A stretch of DNA of 36,504 nt from NCBI GenBank assembly GCA_944384185.1, contig CALWSM010000007.1:1-36504 (forward strand), given 5' to 3'. Source of the DNA: an uncultured Blautia sp. Its GTDB lineage: Bacteria > Bacillota > Clostridia > Lachnospirales > Lachnospiraceae. The notes under the pieces are model-generated. The model was given only the letters and a program-made list of their open reading frames with translations. It was not told the origin of the DNA and did not search any database. Made by a program: the position numbers and the translations under genes. Positions 1 to 7,522 of the stretch are shown one piece after another (position 1 is the stretch's first letter; every line of letters starts with the position of its first letter).

Positions 1-527
1 TTGAAAGCTCAGAGAAGGCAGAGACCAAAAGGGAGATAAGGGAGACTCCGGCAAGAGAAGAAAGAAAAAAAGAGCCGGCTTTTCTCAAAAAGATACGGGA
101 AATTTTCCGGATTCCCGGAAAAATAGGCAGGGCTCTGAAAAATTTCCGGTTAACAGCCGGTGATATCTGTGATAGAATAAGAAAGATAAAGGAATTTCTG
201 GAAAGTGAAAAATTCAAAAGAGGAATGCGCCTGATCCTGGAGGAGGGGAAAAAGCTCCTTGCCCATGGGTTTCCCAGAAAAATACAGGGTCGTATAAAAT
301 TCGGAACCGAGGATCCCTGTCTTACAGGAGAAATTCTGGGAGCGGCAGGCATATTTTATCCTCTGTATGGGGAAAATTTCAGTATAGAGCCGTGTTTTGG
401 CCAGACTGTTTTAGAAGGGACTGTTTCCCTCAAAGGGAGAATGTACGGCGTTATGGTGCTGATCTCGGCGGTGAAGATTATCCGCAGCCGGGACGTCCGC
501 TACATTATCAGGCATTTCAGACAATAA
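1..527 (+). CDS. DUF2953 protein (YtfI-like), C-terminal part, cut by window start
   Basis: The reading frame is open from the left edge (codons in phase with base 3) to the stop at 525-527, so the gene starts outside the window; the ATG at 225 is an internal Met. The visible part begins with a Lys/Glu/Arg-rich, probably cytoplasmic linker. It ends with a DUF2953-like block that includes a GxxxFYPLYGENFSIEPCF stretch and a C-terminal RDVRYIIRHFR tail. The function of DUF2953 is unknown. The gene lies 57 bp upstream of gerW/ytfJ, as ytfI and ytfJ are paired in Bacillus, which supports a sporulation link. The family call comes from recognising the tail and from synteny, and the N-terminus cannot be checked. 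Confidence 0.72.
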   Translation, partial: ESSEKAETKREIRETPAREERKKEPAFLKKIREIFRIPGKIGRALKNFRLTAGDICDRIRKIKEFLESEKFKRGMRLILEEGKKLLAHGFPRKIQGRIKFGTEDPCLTGEILGAAGIFYPLYGENFSIEPCFGQTVLEGTVSLKGRMYGVMVLISAVKIIRSRDVRYIIRHFRQ

Positions 528-584
528 TTCCCGGAGCTTGTAAGATAGGGGATTGTCATAAACAACGTGAAGGAGGAACCAGCT

Positions 585-995
585 ATGGCTTCAGAAAATA
601 ATAACTTTCAATCTACAGTAGAATCTTTGTTTAAAGGAATGGACAGCTTTATTTCGACCAAGACGGTGGTAGGAGATGCGATTACCGTGGGGGATACCAT
701 TATCCTGCCGCTGGTGGATGTGACCTTTGGCGTAGGCGCAGGAGCTTTTTCCGGAGAAAAGAAGAATAACGGAGGCGGCGGTATGGGAGGAAAGGTTTCT
801 CCCAGCGCAGTGCTGGTGATCTCCAACGGCGTGACAAAACTGGTAAATATCAAAAACCAGGACGGTCTCACCAAGATCCTGGATATGGTGCCGGATTTCC
901 TGAATAAATTTACAGATGGAAAGAAAAGCGAGGTAGTCCTTTCAGAAGAAAAGGCCACGGAGGAAACAAAGAAAGAAGAGAAGAAGGAAGAGTAA
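585..995 (+). CDS. gerW: GerW/YtfJ family spore protein
   Basis: Predicted 136 aa. The Gly-rich core contains the family features: an N-terminal VESLFKGMDSF helix, VGDAITVGDTIILPLVDVTFGVGAG, a Gly/Asn loop, and SPSAVLVISNG. The tail is Glu/Lys-rich. GerW (YtfJ) is made during sporulation and is needed for normal germination in Bacillus. The start is set at ATG 585 because AGGAGG lies at 571-576 with 8 nt spacing; a longer reading from GTG 567 would place that Shine-Dalgarno sequence inside the coding region. It follows the DUF2953 gene directly, as in Bacillus. Family assignment is firm; the role in this organism is inferred. Confidence 0.9.
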   Translation: MASENNNFQSTVESLFKGMDSFISTKTVVGDAITVGDTIILPLVDVTFGVGAGAFSGEKKNNGGGGMGGKVSPSAVLVISNGVTKLVNIKNQDGLTKILDMVPDFLNKFTDGKKSEVVLSEEKATEETKKEEKKEE

Positions 996-1060
996 AAGAG
1001 CAGGATTACTTCATGCAGGTGCGCATATACTGGTAGTGAAAGAAAAAGGAGAAACAGAAT

Positions 1061-1198
1061 ATGCGCAGAGTATGCGGACTGGCATTGTTTTGTGTGGGCA
1101 CAGGGCTTTTTATCGCTCTGATCTTTCCGAAAACTTTTTTAATGGTGGTGTTTGCCGCCCTGTGTCTCCTGGCCGGCTATAATTTATTCTGCTGCTGA
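1061..1198 (+). CDS. Small hydrophobic membrane protein, 45 aa
   Basis: A short ORF of 45 codons encodes two hydrophobic segments (about residues 5-20 and 26-40) separated by a short FPKTF turn, and it ends with GYNLFCC. An AGGAG motif at 1047-1051 sits 9 nt before the ATG, and a terminator follows at 1231-1275. It looks like a genuine third gene of the DUF2953-gerW unit. I do not know a function. Its position suggests a spore-membrane or forespore role, but this is inference. Confidence is limited by its length. Confidence 0.6.
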   Translation: MRRVCGLALFCVGTGLFIALIFPKTFLMVVFAALCLLAGYNLFCC

Positions 1199-1230
1199 GG
1201 CGGCAGATGTATGAAGATATAGGAATGGGT

Positions 1231-1275
1231 AAAAGCACTGTATGACGGACATTTTTCGCCAGACGGTGCTTTTTA
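1231..1275 (+). terminator. Intrinsic terminator of the DUF2953-gerW unit
   Basis: An 11-bp stem (1231-1241 with 1263-1273, one G-U pair) carries a loop of about 21 nt and runs into a T tract ending at 1274. It lies just after the 45-aa ORF and separates it from the minus-strand rpmB. Confidence 0.7.
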
Positions 1276-1299
1276 AATAGAATAAAATAGGTTTCCTGT

Positions 1300-1349
1300 T
1301 AAAAAAAGAGATATCGCCGGATCAGTTTTCTGATCTGGTAATATCTCTT
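1300..1349 (-). terminator. Intrinsic terminator of rpmB
   Basis: A long two-part stem pairs 1306-1314 with 1341-1349, and the inner 1317-1325 with 1330-1338. On the minus strand it is followed by a run of T (the A run at 1300-1307). It lies 26 bp beyond the rpmB stop codon. Confidence 0.85.
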
Positions 1350-1374
1350 CAGCAGTTTCTTCATCTTGTTGAGC

Positions 1375-1563
1375 TTATGCTCTTTCTACTTTGCCGCTTC
1401 TTAAGCAGGAAGTACAAACATACATTTTCTTTGCATTTCCGTTTTCTGTCTTTACTTTTACAGATTTAATATTGGATTTCCACATTTTGTTTGTTCTTCT
1501 ATGAGAATGGCTGACATTAATTCCAAAATGAGCACCTTTGTCACAAATAGCACATCTTGCCAT
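1375..1563 (-). CDS. rpmB: 50S ribosomal protein L28, zinc-binding type
   Basis: A 62-aa protein, the usual length for bacterial L28. It starts MARCAICDKGAHFG and continues with the SHSHRRTNK segment typical of L28. Two CxxC pairs (C4/C7 and C50/C53) make it the zinc-ribbon form. It is a structural component of the large ribosomal subunit near the E site. On the minus strand a GGGAGGTG Shine-Dalgarno sequence precedes the ATG, a near-consensus promoter lies at 1620-1648, and a strong terminator follows. It is divergent from yloU, as in many Firmicutes. Confidence 0.97.
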   Translation of the reverse strand: MARCAICDKGAHFGINVSHSHRRTNKMWKSNIKSVKVKTENGNAKKMYVCTSCLRSGKVERA

Positions 1564-1619
1564 GGTAGCACCTCCCTAATATATATTAAGTCCGTATAAA
1601 CAAACTCACAACAATAGTT

Positions 1620-1648
1620 ATTTTAGCAGATTAGATTTTAATTTGCAA
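1620..1648 (-). promoter_or_regulatory. SigA-type promoter of rpmB
   Basis: On the minus strand, TTGCAA (1643-1648) and TAAAAT (1620-1625) are separated by exactly 17 bp. The promoter fires toward rpmB, with a 5' leader of roughly 50 nt. Confidence 0.75.
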
Positions 1649-1676
1649 GTGGAATTCTAAAAAAAATAAATTATTA

Positions 1677-1705
1677 TTTCGTTTTAGGAAAAGATATGTT
1701 AGAAT
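1677..1705 (+). promoter_or_regulatory. Possible promoter of yloU-fakA
   Basis: A TAGAAT -10 box at 1700-1705 lies about 30 bp before the yloU start. No good -35 is present (TTTCGT at 17 bp spacing), so this is a weak prediction, placed here because the region must carry a promoter divergent from rpmB. Confidence 0.35.
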
Positions 1706-1735
1706 AGCTTATATAAAATTATGGAGGTGTCCGGC

Positions 1736-2092
1736 ATGAATGGATTTGTTGATACAGGATTAGGAAAGATTACGATTGATACAGATGTCATTGCCACTTA
1801 TGCGGGAAGCGTAGCGGTTGAGTGTTTTGGGATAGTAGGTATGGCCGCAGTAAGCATGAAGGACGGGCTTGTAAAGCTTTTGAAAAAGGACAGCCTGAAG
1901 CACGGGATCAATGTGGCTATCGCAGATAATAAGATCACTTTGGAATTTCATGTGATCGTCGCTTACGGGGTGAGCATTTCTGCAGTGTCCGATAACCTGA
2001 TCAGTAATGTAAAGTATAAAGTAGAAGAATTTACCGGTCTTACTATAGAGAAGATCAACATCCTTGTAGAAGGCGTGAGAGTAATTGATTAA
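1736..2092 (+). CDS. Asp23/Gls24 family protein YloU
   Basis: 118 aa. The Asp23 fold is recognisable: GKITIDTDVIATYAGSVAVECFGIVGMA, then DNKITLEFHVIVAYGVSISAV and a C-terminal INILVEGVRV strand. Asp23 proteins are envelope-stress and membrane-associated scaffold proteins in Gram-positives; YloU itself is poorly characterised. The start is ATG 1736, since GGAGGTG sits at 1722-1728; the ATG at 1721 would overlap that Shine-Dalgarno sequence. It is followed 17 bp later by fakA, the conserved yloU-yloV pair, and the two are probably cotranscribed. Confidence 0.93.
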   Translation: MNGFVDTGLGKITIDTDVIATYAGSVAVECFGIVGMAAVSMKDGLVKLLKKDSLKHGINVAIADNKITLEFHVIVAYGVSISAVSDNLISNVKYKVEEFTGLTIEKINILVEGVRVID

Positions 2093-2109
2093 TAAGGAGG
2101 AAACTTGTT

Positions 2110-3771
2110 GTGAATACCAATACCATTGATGCAAAGATCCTTGGGCGGATGTTCCTTTCAGGAGCCAAGAATCTGGAAGCTAAAAAAGAGTGGATTAATG
2201 AGCTGAATGTTTTCCCGGTTCCTGATGGAGATACAGGGACCAATATGACTTTGACCATTATGTCTGCGGCTTCTGAGGTGAACGCTTTGTCAGACCCGGA
2301 TATGAAGAGCCTGGCAAAGGCCATTTCATCCGGATCACTGCGAGGTGCAAGAGGAAACTCCGGAGTTATCCTGTCACAGCTTTTAAGAGGATTTACGAAG
2401 GTGATCGAGAAGTACGAGGAGATCGACGCTCCGATTTTTGCCAGATCATTTGAGAGGGCGGTGGAAACTGCCTACAAAGCAGTTATGAAACCGAAAGAAG
2501 GAACGATCCTTACGGTTGCAAAAGGAGTGTCTGCCAAAGCGACGGAAATCGCAGAAGACAGTGAGAGCCTGGAGAGCTTTTTTACAGATGTGATCGCAGA
2601 GGCTGAGAAAGTTCTTGCCAGGACGCCGGAAATGCTTCCGGTGCTGAAAGAGGCAGGGGTGGTAGATTCCGGCGGCCAGGGTCTTGTAGAAGTCCTGAAA
2701 GGAGCTTTTGACGGATATCTGGGCAAGGAGATCGATCTTGATTTTGAAAAGCCGGCGGTAAAACCTGTTCCGGCCAGACCGGTGTCTGCTGAGGAGAGTA
2801 ACATTAAATTCGGATACTGCACAGAATTTATCATTATGCTGGAAAAGGAGTTTACGGAAAAAGATGAAGAATCCTTTAAGGATTATCTCATGTCGATCGG
2901 AGATTCTCTGGTAGTAGTGGCGGATGATGATATTGTAAAAGTCCATGTGCACACCAATGACCCTGGGGAGGCGATCCAGAGGGCTCTGACTTACGGACAG
3001 CTCTCTAATATGAAGATTGATAATATGCGTCTGGAACACCATGAAAAAGTCATTAAAGAAGCGGAGAAAATGGCTGCTCTGCAGGCGGCTGAAAGAGCAG
3101 AGAAACCGGAAAAAGAAGTGGGATTTATTACGGTATCTGCCGGGGAAGGCATGGGAGAGATCTTCCAGGAGCTGGGAGCGGACTTTATGATCCAGGGAGG
3201 CCAGACCATGAATCCCAGTACAGAGGATATGCTGAAAGCCATCGAAGAGGTAAATGCAAAAAATATCTTCATCTTCCCGAACAACAAGAATATCATCCTG
3301 GCTGCAAACCAGGCAAGGGATCTGACGGAAGATAAGAATATTGTGGTGATCCCGGCGAAGACGATCCCTCAGGGAATCTCAGCGATGATCTCTTATGTGC
3401 CGGAAAGATCGGTAGAAGAGAATACTGCAGAGATGATGGAAGCTATTGAAAATGTAAAGACCGGACAGGTGACTTATGCAGTGCGGGATACCAGGATCGA
3501 CGACCAGGAGATCCACCAGGGAGATATCATGGGGATCGGCGACAAAGGGATCCTGGCGGTGGGCCAGGATATCCGGGACGTTGCGGTAGAGATGACGAAA
3601 AAGATGACAGACGAAGAAAGCGAACTGATCAGTATTTACTATGGCGCCGAAGTAGAAGAAGCTGATGCGGAGGAAGTTTCCTCCCGTCTGGAAGAGCTGT
3701 ATCCGGATCTTGATATTGAGATCAATTATGGCGGACAGCCGATCTATTATTATGTGATCTCCGTAGAGTAA
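2110..3771 (+). CDS. fakA: Fatty acid kinase subunit A (YloV, DhaL + DegV-like domains)
   Basis: 553 aa, the usual length for this family. FakA phosphorylates fatty acids presented by FakB proteins so that PlsX/PlsY can use them for phospholipid synthesis. The N-terminal DhaL-like nucleotide domain (about 1-200) holds DGDTGTNM at 39-46, whose Asp residues bind Mg, and SSGSLRGARGNSGVILSQ. A middle domain (about 220-310) has the VHVHTNDPG block. The C-terminal DegV-like part begins near VGFITVSAGEGM. GTG 2110 is the start, 9 nt after AAGGAGG. No FakB gene is in the window. Older annotation calls this a DAK phosphatase-domain protein. Confidence 0.93.
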   Translation: MNTNTIDAKILGRMFLSGAKNLEAKKEWINELNVFPVPDGDTGTNMTLTIMSAASEVNALSDPDMKSLAKAISSGSLRGARGNSGVILSQLLRGFTKVIEKYEEIDAPIFARSFERAVETAYKAVMKPKEGTILTVAKGVSAKATEIAEDSESLESFFTDVIAEAEKVLARTPEMLPVLKEAGVVDSGGQGLVEVLKGAFDGYLGKEIDLDFEKPAVKPVPARPVSAEESNIKFGYCTEFIIMLEKEFTEKDEESFKDYLMSIGDSLVVVADDDIVKVHVHTNDPGEAIQRALTYGQLSNMKIDNMRLEHHEKVIKEAEKMAALQAAERAEKPEKEVGFITVSAGEGMGEIFQELGADFMIQGGQTMNPSTEDMLKAIEEVNAKNIFIFPNNKNIILAANQARDLTEDKNIVVIPAKTIPQGISAMISYVPERSVEENTAEMMEAIENVKTGQVTYAVRDTRIDDQEIHQGDIMGIGDKGILAVGQDIRDVAVEMTKKMTDEESELISIYYGAEVEEADAEEVSSRLEELYPDLDIEINYGGQPIYYYVISVE

Positions 3772-3810
3772 AAAGGCAAAAAGAATAGAAAGAGTATAAG
3801 CTTTGAGAGT

Positions 3811-3860
3811 GCTGGAAGGATTTTGCGGCAAAAAGCCACAGAGTCTTTCCAGCCTCTTTT
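3811..3860 (+). terminator. Terminator-like hairpin between fakA and recG
   Basis: The stem 3811-3817 pairs with 3847-3853, with a smaller GGC/GCC hairpin in the loop. A CTC and T tract (3854-3860) follow. It could end the yloU-fakA transcript or act as a partial terminator before recG. Confidence 0.55.
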
Positions 3861-3907
3861 TACCGCAGCAGGAGGTAAAAAGAACACAGGCAGGGGAGAG
3901 TGAGAGC

Positions 3908-5965
3908 ATGAGGGAACAGGACAGTATACGGAACGTCAAAGGCATCGGGGAAAAAACCGAGAAGCTTCTGGGAAAGCTGGGGATTTTTACAGTGGGAGAT
4001 CTTCTCAGATATTATCCCAGAGATTATGATGAATACCGGGAACCGGTGGAGATTTCTCAGGCGCATCCCGGAAAGAAAACGGCAGTTCTGGCAAGGCTCT
4101 CCGGAAAGGTGGGCGTTAAGAATACCGGGAGACTTACAGTGGTCACGGCCAGCGCCAGGCAGGGAGAACAGACTCTTTGGTTTACCTGGTATAATATGCC
4201 GTTTCTCAGGAATACTCTTCGCCCTGGGGGCCTGTATATTTTCCGGGGGCTGATCGTAGAGAAAAAAGGCAGACGCATCATGGAACATCCGGAGATATTT
4301 TCCCGGGAACAGTATGAAGAACGGCTTCATGTGCTCTATCCTATTTACAGTCTAACAAAAGGCCTTACCAATAAATTCATGGTTAAGATTATGAAACAGG
4401 TATTGGAAGAACGGGAAATGACCCAGGAATACCTGCCGGAAGAATACCGGAACCATTACCAGCTGGCGGAATATAACTATGCCCTGACCCATATCCATTT
4501 TCCGGAAAGCCGGGAGGACATGATATTGGGAAGAAAACGTCTGGTTTTTGATGAGTTTTTTCTTTTTGTCCTTTCCATACGTATGATGAAAGAGAAAAAC
4601 CAGAACAGAGAAAATACTTTCCATCTGAAACCGGTATGGGAGACGGAAAAGCTTATAGAAAATCTTCCCTATGAGCTGACCAGGGCTCAGAAACGGGTCT
4701 GGAACGAAATTGAGACGAATATGACAGGAAAGCACTTGATGTCCCGCCTGGTCCAGGGAGATGTGGGAAGCGGAAAGACGATCATTGCCTTTCTGGCTAT
4801 GCTCCTTGCGGCGGCTAACGGCTGTCAGGCGGCGCTTATGGCGCCTACCGAGGTACTGGCCAGACAGCACTATGAGGGAATGTGCCGGCTTCTCAAAGAC
4901 CAGGGGCTTTCTTACCAGGCAGTACTCCTTACCGGATCTGTCAAGGGAAAAGAGAAAAAAGAAATCTACCGGCAGATCCAGGAGGGAGAGGCGAAACTGA
5001 TCATCGGCACCCACGCCCTGATCCAGGAAAAGGTTCTTTACCAGAAGCTGGCTCTTGTGATCACCGATGAACAGCACAGGTTTGGCGTAAACCAGAGAGA
5101 AGATTTATCTGGAAAAGGAGGAAAGCCTCATGTGTTGGTTATGAGCGCAACCCCTATTCCGAGAACTCTGGGGATTATTCTTTATGGAGATCTGGATATT
5201 TCTGTTATGGACGAACTCCCGGCGAAACGGCTTCCCATCAAAAATTGTGTTGTGGATACTTCCTATCGTCCTAAAGCATATAAGTTCATGGAAAACCAGA
5301 TCAGCCAGGGCCGCCAGATCTATGTGATCTGCCCTATGGTGGAAGAGAGTGAAGGGCTGGAGGCGGAAAACGTCCTGGACTACAGCCGGTCCCTTTCTGA
5401 AATCCTGCCGCCCCAGATCAAGGTTGCCTATCTCCATGGACGTATGAAGGCTGCTGAGAAAAATGAGATCATGGAAGCGTTTGCTAAAAATGAAATACAG
5501 GTGTTGGTATCTACTACGGTTATTGAGGTTGGGGTCAATGTGCCAAATGCTTCAGTAATGATGGTGGAAAATGCAGAGCGGTTTGGCCTGGCGCAGCTTC
5601 ATCAGTTGAGAGGAAGAGTAGGAAGAGGCGTCCATCAGTCCTATTGTATTTTTATTTATGGCGGGGATGATGAAGAGACCAGAAAACGGCTGGAAATCCT
5701 GGTGAAGTCCAATGACGGTTTTTATATAGCAGGAGAGGATCTGCGCCTTCGGGGGCCGGGAGATCTGATGGGGATCCGCCAGAGCGGCATGCTGGAATTC
5801 CGTCTGGGAGATATCTTCCAGGATGCGGATATTCTGAAGAAAGCCAGTGAAGCGGCGGGTGCAGTGCTGCTGCTGGACCCGGACCTGGGATTGGAGCAGA
5901 ACCGGCGTCTGAAAGACCGGCTTTTGTCTTATGCAAAAGATAAAATGGATTCCCCTGGATTGTGA
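3908..5965 (+). CDS. recG: ATP-dependent DNA helicase RecG
   Basis: 685 aa, a normal RecG length. RecG remodels stalled replication forks and Holliday junctions. The N-terminal wedge/OB domain spans about 1-250. The Walker A motif GDVGSGKT is at 284-291, the DEQH box at 387-390, SATPIPRT follows it, and motif VI RGRVGRG is near 568-574. The C-terminal EDLRLRGPGDLMGIRQSG segment is diagnostic. ATG 3908 fits the family N-terminus (IRNVKGIGEKTEKLLGKLGI) and has a GGGAG upstream; the frame extends further 5' but without homology. It follows fakA as in the Bacillus yloV-recG region, without the sdaA genes found there. Confidence 0.97.
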   Translation: MREQDSIRNVKGIGEKTEKLLGKLGIFTVGDLLRYYPRDYDEYREPVEISQAHPGKKTAVLARLSGKVGVKNTGRLTVVTASARQGEQTLWFTWYNMPFLRNTLRPGGLYIFRGLIVEKKGRRIMEHPEIFSREQYEERLHVLYPIYSLTKGLTNKFMVKIMKQVLEEREMTQEYLPEEYRNHYQLAEYNYALTHIHFPESREDMILGRKRLVFDEFFLFVLSIRMMKEKNQNRENTFHLKPVWETEKLIENLPYELTRAQKRVWNEIETNMTGKHLMSRLVQGDVGSGKTIIAFLAMLLAAANGCQAALMAPTEVLARQHYEGMCRLLKDQGLSYQAVLLTGSVKGKEKKEIYRQIQEGEAKLIIGTHALIQEKVLYQKLALVITDEQHRFGVNQREDLSGKGGKPHVLVMSATPIPRTLGIILYGDLDISVMDELPAKRLPIKNCVVDTSYRPKAYKFMENQISQGRQIYVICPMVEESEGLEAENVLDYSRSLSEILPPQIKVAYLHGRMKAAEKNEIMEAFAKNEIQVLVSTTVIEVGVNVPNASVMMVENAERFGLAQLHQLRGRVGRGVHQSYCIFIYGGDDEETRKRLEILVKSNDGFYIAGEDLRLRGPGDLMGIRQSGMLEFRLGDIFQDADILKKASEAAGAVLLLDPDLGLEQNRRLKDRLLSYAKDKMDSPGL

Positions 5966-6027
5966 GTAAAGCCTGTGGGTTTATATTGTTATGTTTCTGT
6001 AAAAAAACACAAACTTCCTGGAAAAAC

Positions 6028-6056
6028 TTGAAAACTTCAAAAAAAAGGTATATGAT
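6028..6056 (+). promoter_or_regulatory. SigA-type promoter of the DUF6465 gene
   Basis: TTGAAA at 6028-6033 and TATGAT at 6051-6056 have 17 bp spacing. This is a strong vegetative promoter directly upstream of the histone-like gene, with a leader of about 40 nt. Confidence 0.8.
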
Positions 6057-6099
6057 AGACGGGACATTTAGAGTTGGAAGTATGAAGGAGGAGAATGAT

Positions 6100-6513
6100 A
6101 TGTCATCAAGAAAGACAACAGCAAAGACAGCTGAGACAACTACAAAAGCTGCCGTGAAGACAACTCCAGTGAAGACAGAAGAATCTAAAACAGAAACTGC
6201 TGCTGCTAAGAAAGCACCGGCTAAAAAAACAACAACAGCAAAGAAAGAAACAACTACCGTTAAGAAAACAACTGCTGCTAAGGCAACCGTTGCGAAGACA
6301 GAGATTAAAGAATCTGTTTTTCTTCAGTTTGCAGGTGCAGAGTATAGTTTAGATGATGTAAAAGCCAATGTGAAAAAAGCATGGATGGCTGAGACTGGAA
6401 AGAAGGAAAGCGATATCAAGGATATCCAGATTTATGTAAAGCCTGAAGAGCATGCTGCTTACTATGTAGTAAACGGCGAGTTTGTAGAAGGCGGAAGAAA
6501 AGTAGAGTTATAA
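6100..6513 (+). CDS. DUF6465 protein with histone H1-like Lys/Ala/Thr tail
   Basis: 137 aa in two parts. Residues 1-68 are a low-complexity, strongly basic tail of repeated AAK, TAK and KKTT units with no hydrophobic core, resembling eukaryotic histone H1 tails and bacterial HctB/AlgP-type tails. Residues 70-137 form a compact domain (ESVFLQFAGAEYSLDDVKANVKKAW, then DIQIYVKPEEHAAYYVVNGE) that I recognise as DUF6465, common in Lachnospiraceae. AAGGAGGAG at 6085-6093 sets ATG 6100 as the start. It has its own promoter and terminator. DNA or RNA binding by the tail is likely from charge alone; the function of the folded domain is unknown. Confidence 0.75.
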   Translation: MSSRKTTAKTAETTTKAAVKTTPVKTEESKTETAAAKKAPAKKTTTAKKETTTVKKTTAAKATVAKTEIKESVFLQFAGAEYSLDDVKANVKKAWMAETGKKESDIKDIQIYVKPEEHAAYYVVNGEFVEGGRKVEL

Positions 6514-6550
6514 TAAATGGTTTTGTAATTCCAATATAAATGTTGTAAAT

Positions 6551-6598
6551 GACAGGGCAGAAGATATCCGGATAAGAATATCTTCCGCCCTGTTTTTT
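6551..6598 (+). terminator. Intrinsic terminator of the DUF6465 gene
   Basis: ACAGGGC (6552-6558) pairs with GCCCTGT (6587-6593), extended inward by GAAGATAT/ATATCTTC. A six-T run follows on the plus strand. The opposite strand lacks a T run, so termination of the convergent SASP gene here is less certain. Confidence 0.85.
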
Positions 6599-6630
6599 GG
6601 CCATAAGCTCAGATATTGTGTCTTATAATA

Positions 6631-6858
6631 TTAGTACTGCTGCATGCCGCCGCTTCCGGACATCTGTCTTTCCTGAGCTTCGATCATCTTTTTCACCATA
6701 TAACCGCCTACAGAACCGTTCTGTTTGGAAGTCAGGTTTCCGTTATAGCCATCGGTAAGGGGCACTCCCAGTTCATTGGCAACCTCATATTTAAAACGGT
6801 TTAATGCGCCTTTTGCCTCTGGCACTGCTGTTTTGTTAGAAGAATTGCTGTTAGACAT
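6631..6858 (-). CDS. Alpha/beta-type small acid-soluble spore protein
   Basis: 75 aa. It carries the family signature: a KYEVANELGV block with the GPR protease site (cleavage expected after E25), LTDGYNGNLTSKQNGSVGGYMVKKMIEAQERQM, and a short Gly/Gln tail. These proteins coat spore DNA, protect it from UV and heat, and are degraded at germination. AAGGAGG precedes the ATG on the minus strand. The upstream region has a TATAAT-like element within CATATAAT but no clear -35, and I could not identify a convincing SigG promoter. The gene is convergent with the DUF6465 gene. Confidence 0.96.
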   Translation of the reverse strand: MSNSNSSNKTAVPEAKGALNRFKYEVANELGVPLTDGYNGNLTSKQNGSVGGYMVKKMIEAQERQMSGSGGMQQY

Positions 6859-7049
6859 TTTTAGTTCCTCCTTTGAAAGTTGTTTTTTGTTACATTGGTA
6901 TTATATGAATTTCAGGAAAAAATACACTAGAAGTTCTTTCATATTTTGACAAAATCTGAGAATTATATTAGAATAAAAAATCAGTTGCAGGGTAGGAAAG
7001 GAAAAAACAGTCCTGCTTTGTAAAAAATGTATAAAATTATAAATGATAA

Positions 7050-7078
7050 TTGAAAAAAGTTAGCGTTTTTGCTATAAT
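7050..7078 (+). promoter_or_regulatory. SigA-type promoter of mgsA-rsmD-coaD
   Basis: TTGAAA at 7050-7055 and a perfect TATAAT at 7073-7078 are separated by 17 bp. The leader before the mgsA ATG is about 28 nt. Confidence 0.88.
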
Positions 7079-7111
7079 GAATTTTGACAAAAAATAATAA
7101 GGATGATGCAG

Positions 7112-7507
7112 ATGAACATAGGTATTATAGCGCATAACAGCAAAAAGGCTTTGATCGAGGATTTTTGTATCGCTTACAAAAATATTCTTTCAAAGCATGA
7201 GATATATGCCACAGGAACCACAGGAAGAAGGATCGAAGAGGCGACGAATCTCCACGTCCATAAATTCCTTCCCGGAAGCATGGGAGGAGATAAGCAGTTT
7301 ACGGAGATGATCGAGCGGGGAGACATCGACATGGTCATTTTTTTCTACAATCCGTCTATGATCGATCCCAAGGAACCGGATGTATATCAGATCTCCAGAT
7401 GCTGCGATCAGTACAATATTCCTATTGCAACCAATATCGCAACAGCGGAATCCCTGATCCTCGGACTGGAACATGGAGATCTGGACTATCGTCTGAATTC
7501 CCGATAA
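7112..7507 (+). CDS. mgsA: Methylglyoxal synthase-like protein
   Basis: 131 aa, close to the Bacillus protein. Methylglyoxal synthase converts dihydroxyacetone phosphate to methylglyoxal and phosphate, a bypass of lower glycolysis. Visible motifs are IAHNSKK (His8, equal to E. coli His19), phosphate-loop GTTG at 35-38, MGGDKQ with catalytic Asp60 (E. coli Asp71), and EPDV with Asp90 (E. coli Asp101). Unusually, the His before that Asp (E. coli His98, in PHDPDV) is Lys87 here (DPKEPDV). ATG 7112 is preferred, 9 nt after AAGG; ATGs at 7103 and 7106 are too close. The strong promoter suggests it leads an operon with rsmD and coaD. Confidence 0.87.
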   Translation: MNIGIIAHNSKKALIEDFCIAYKNILSKHEIYATGTTGRRIEEATNLHVHKFLPGSMGGDKQFTEMIERGDIDMVIFFYNPSMIDPKEPDVYQISRCCDQYNIPIATNIATAESLILGLEHGDLDYRLNSR

Positions 7508-7522
7508 AAAGGATAAAAATAT

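Noticed and set aside
225..527. A 100-aa gene starting at ATG 225
   Set aside because: The same frame is open to the left edge with sensible coding content, so 225 is an internal Met of a longer gene.
2446..3042. A 198-codon minus-strand frame within fakA
   Set aside because: No start context and no family similarity; the plus-strand FakA reading is continuous and conserved.
3803..3907. Longer N-terminus for recG from 3803
   Set aside because: This part encodes the terminator-like hairpin region and does not resemble RecG; ATG 3908 matches the family start.
4352..5077. A 241-codon minus-strand frame within recG
   Set aside because: It covers the RecG helicase motifs on the other strand and has no domain of its own.
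6100..6310. The Lys/Ala/Thr repeat region as a DNA repeat or CRISPR-like array
   Set aside because: The repeats are low-complexity codons inside an open frame, irregular in spacing, with no spacers.
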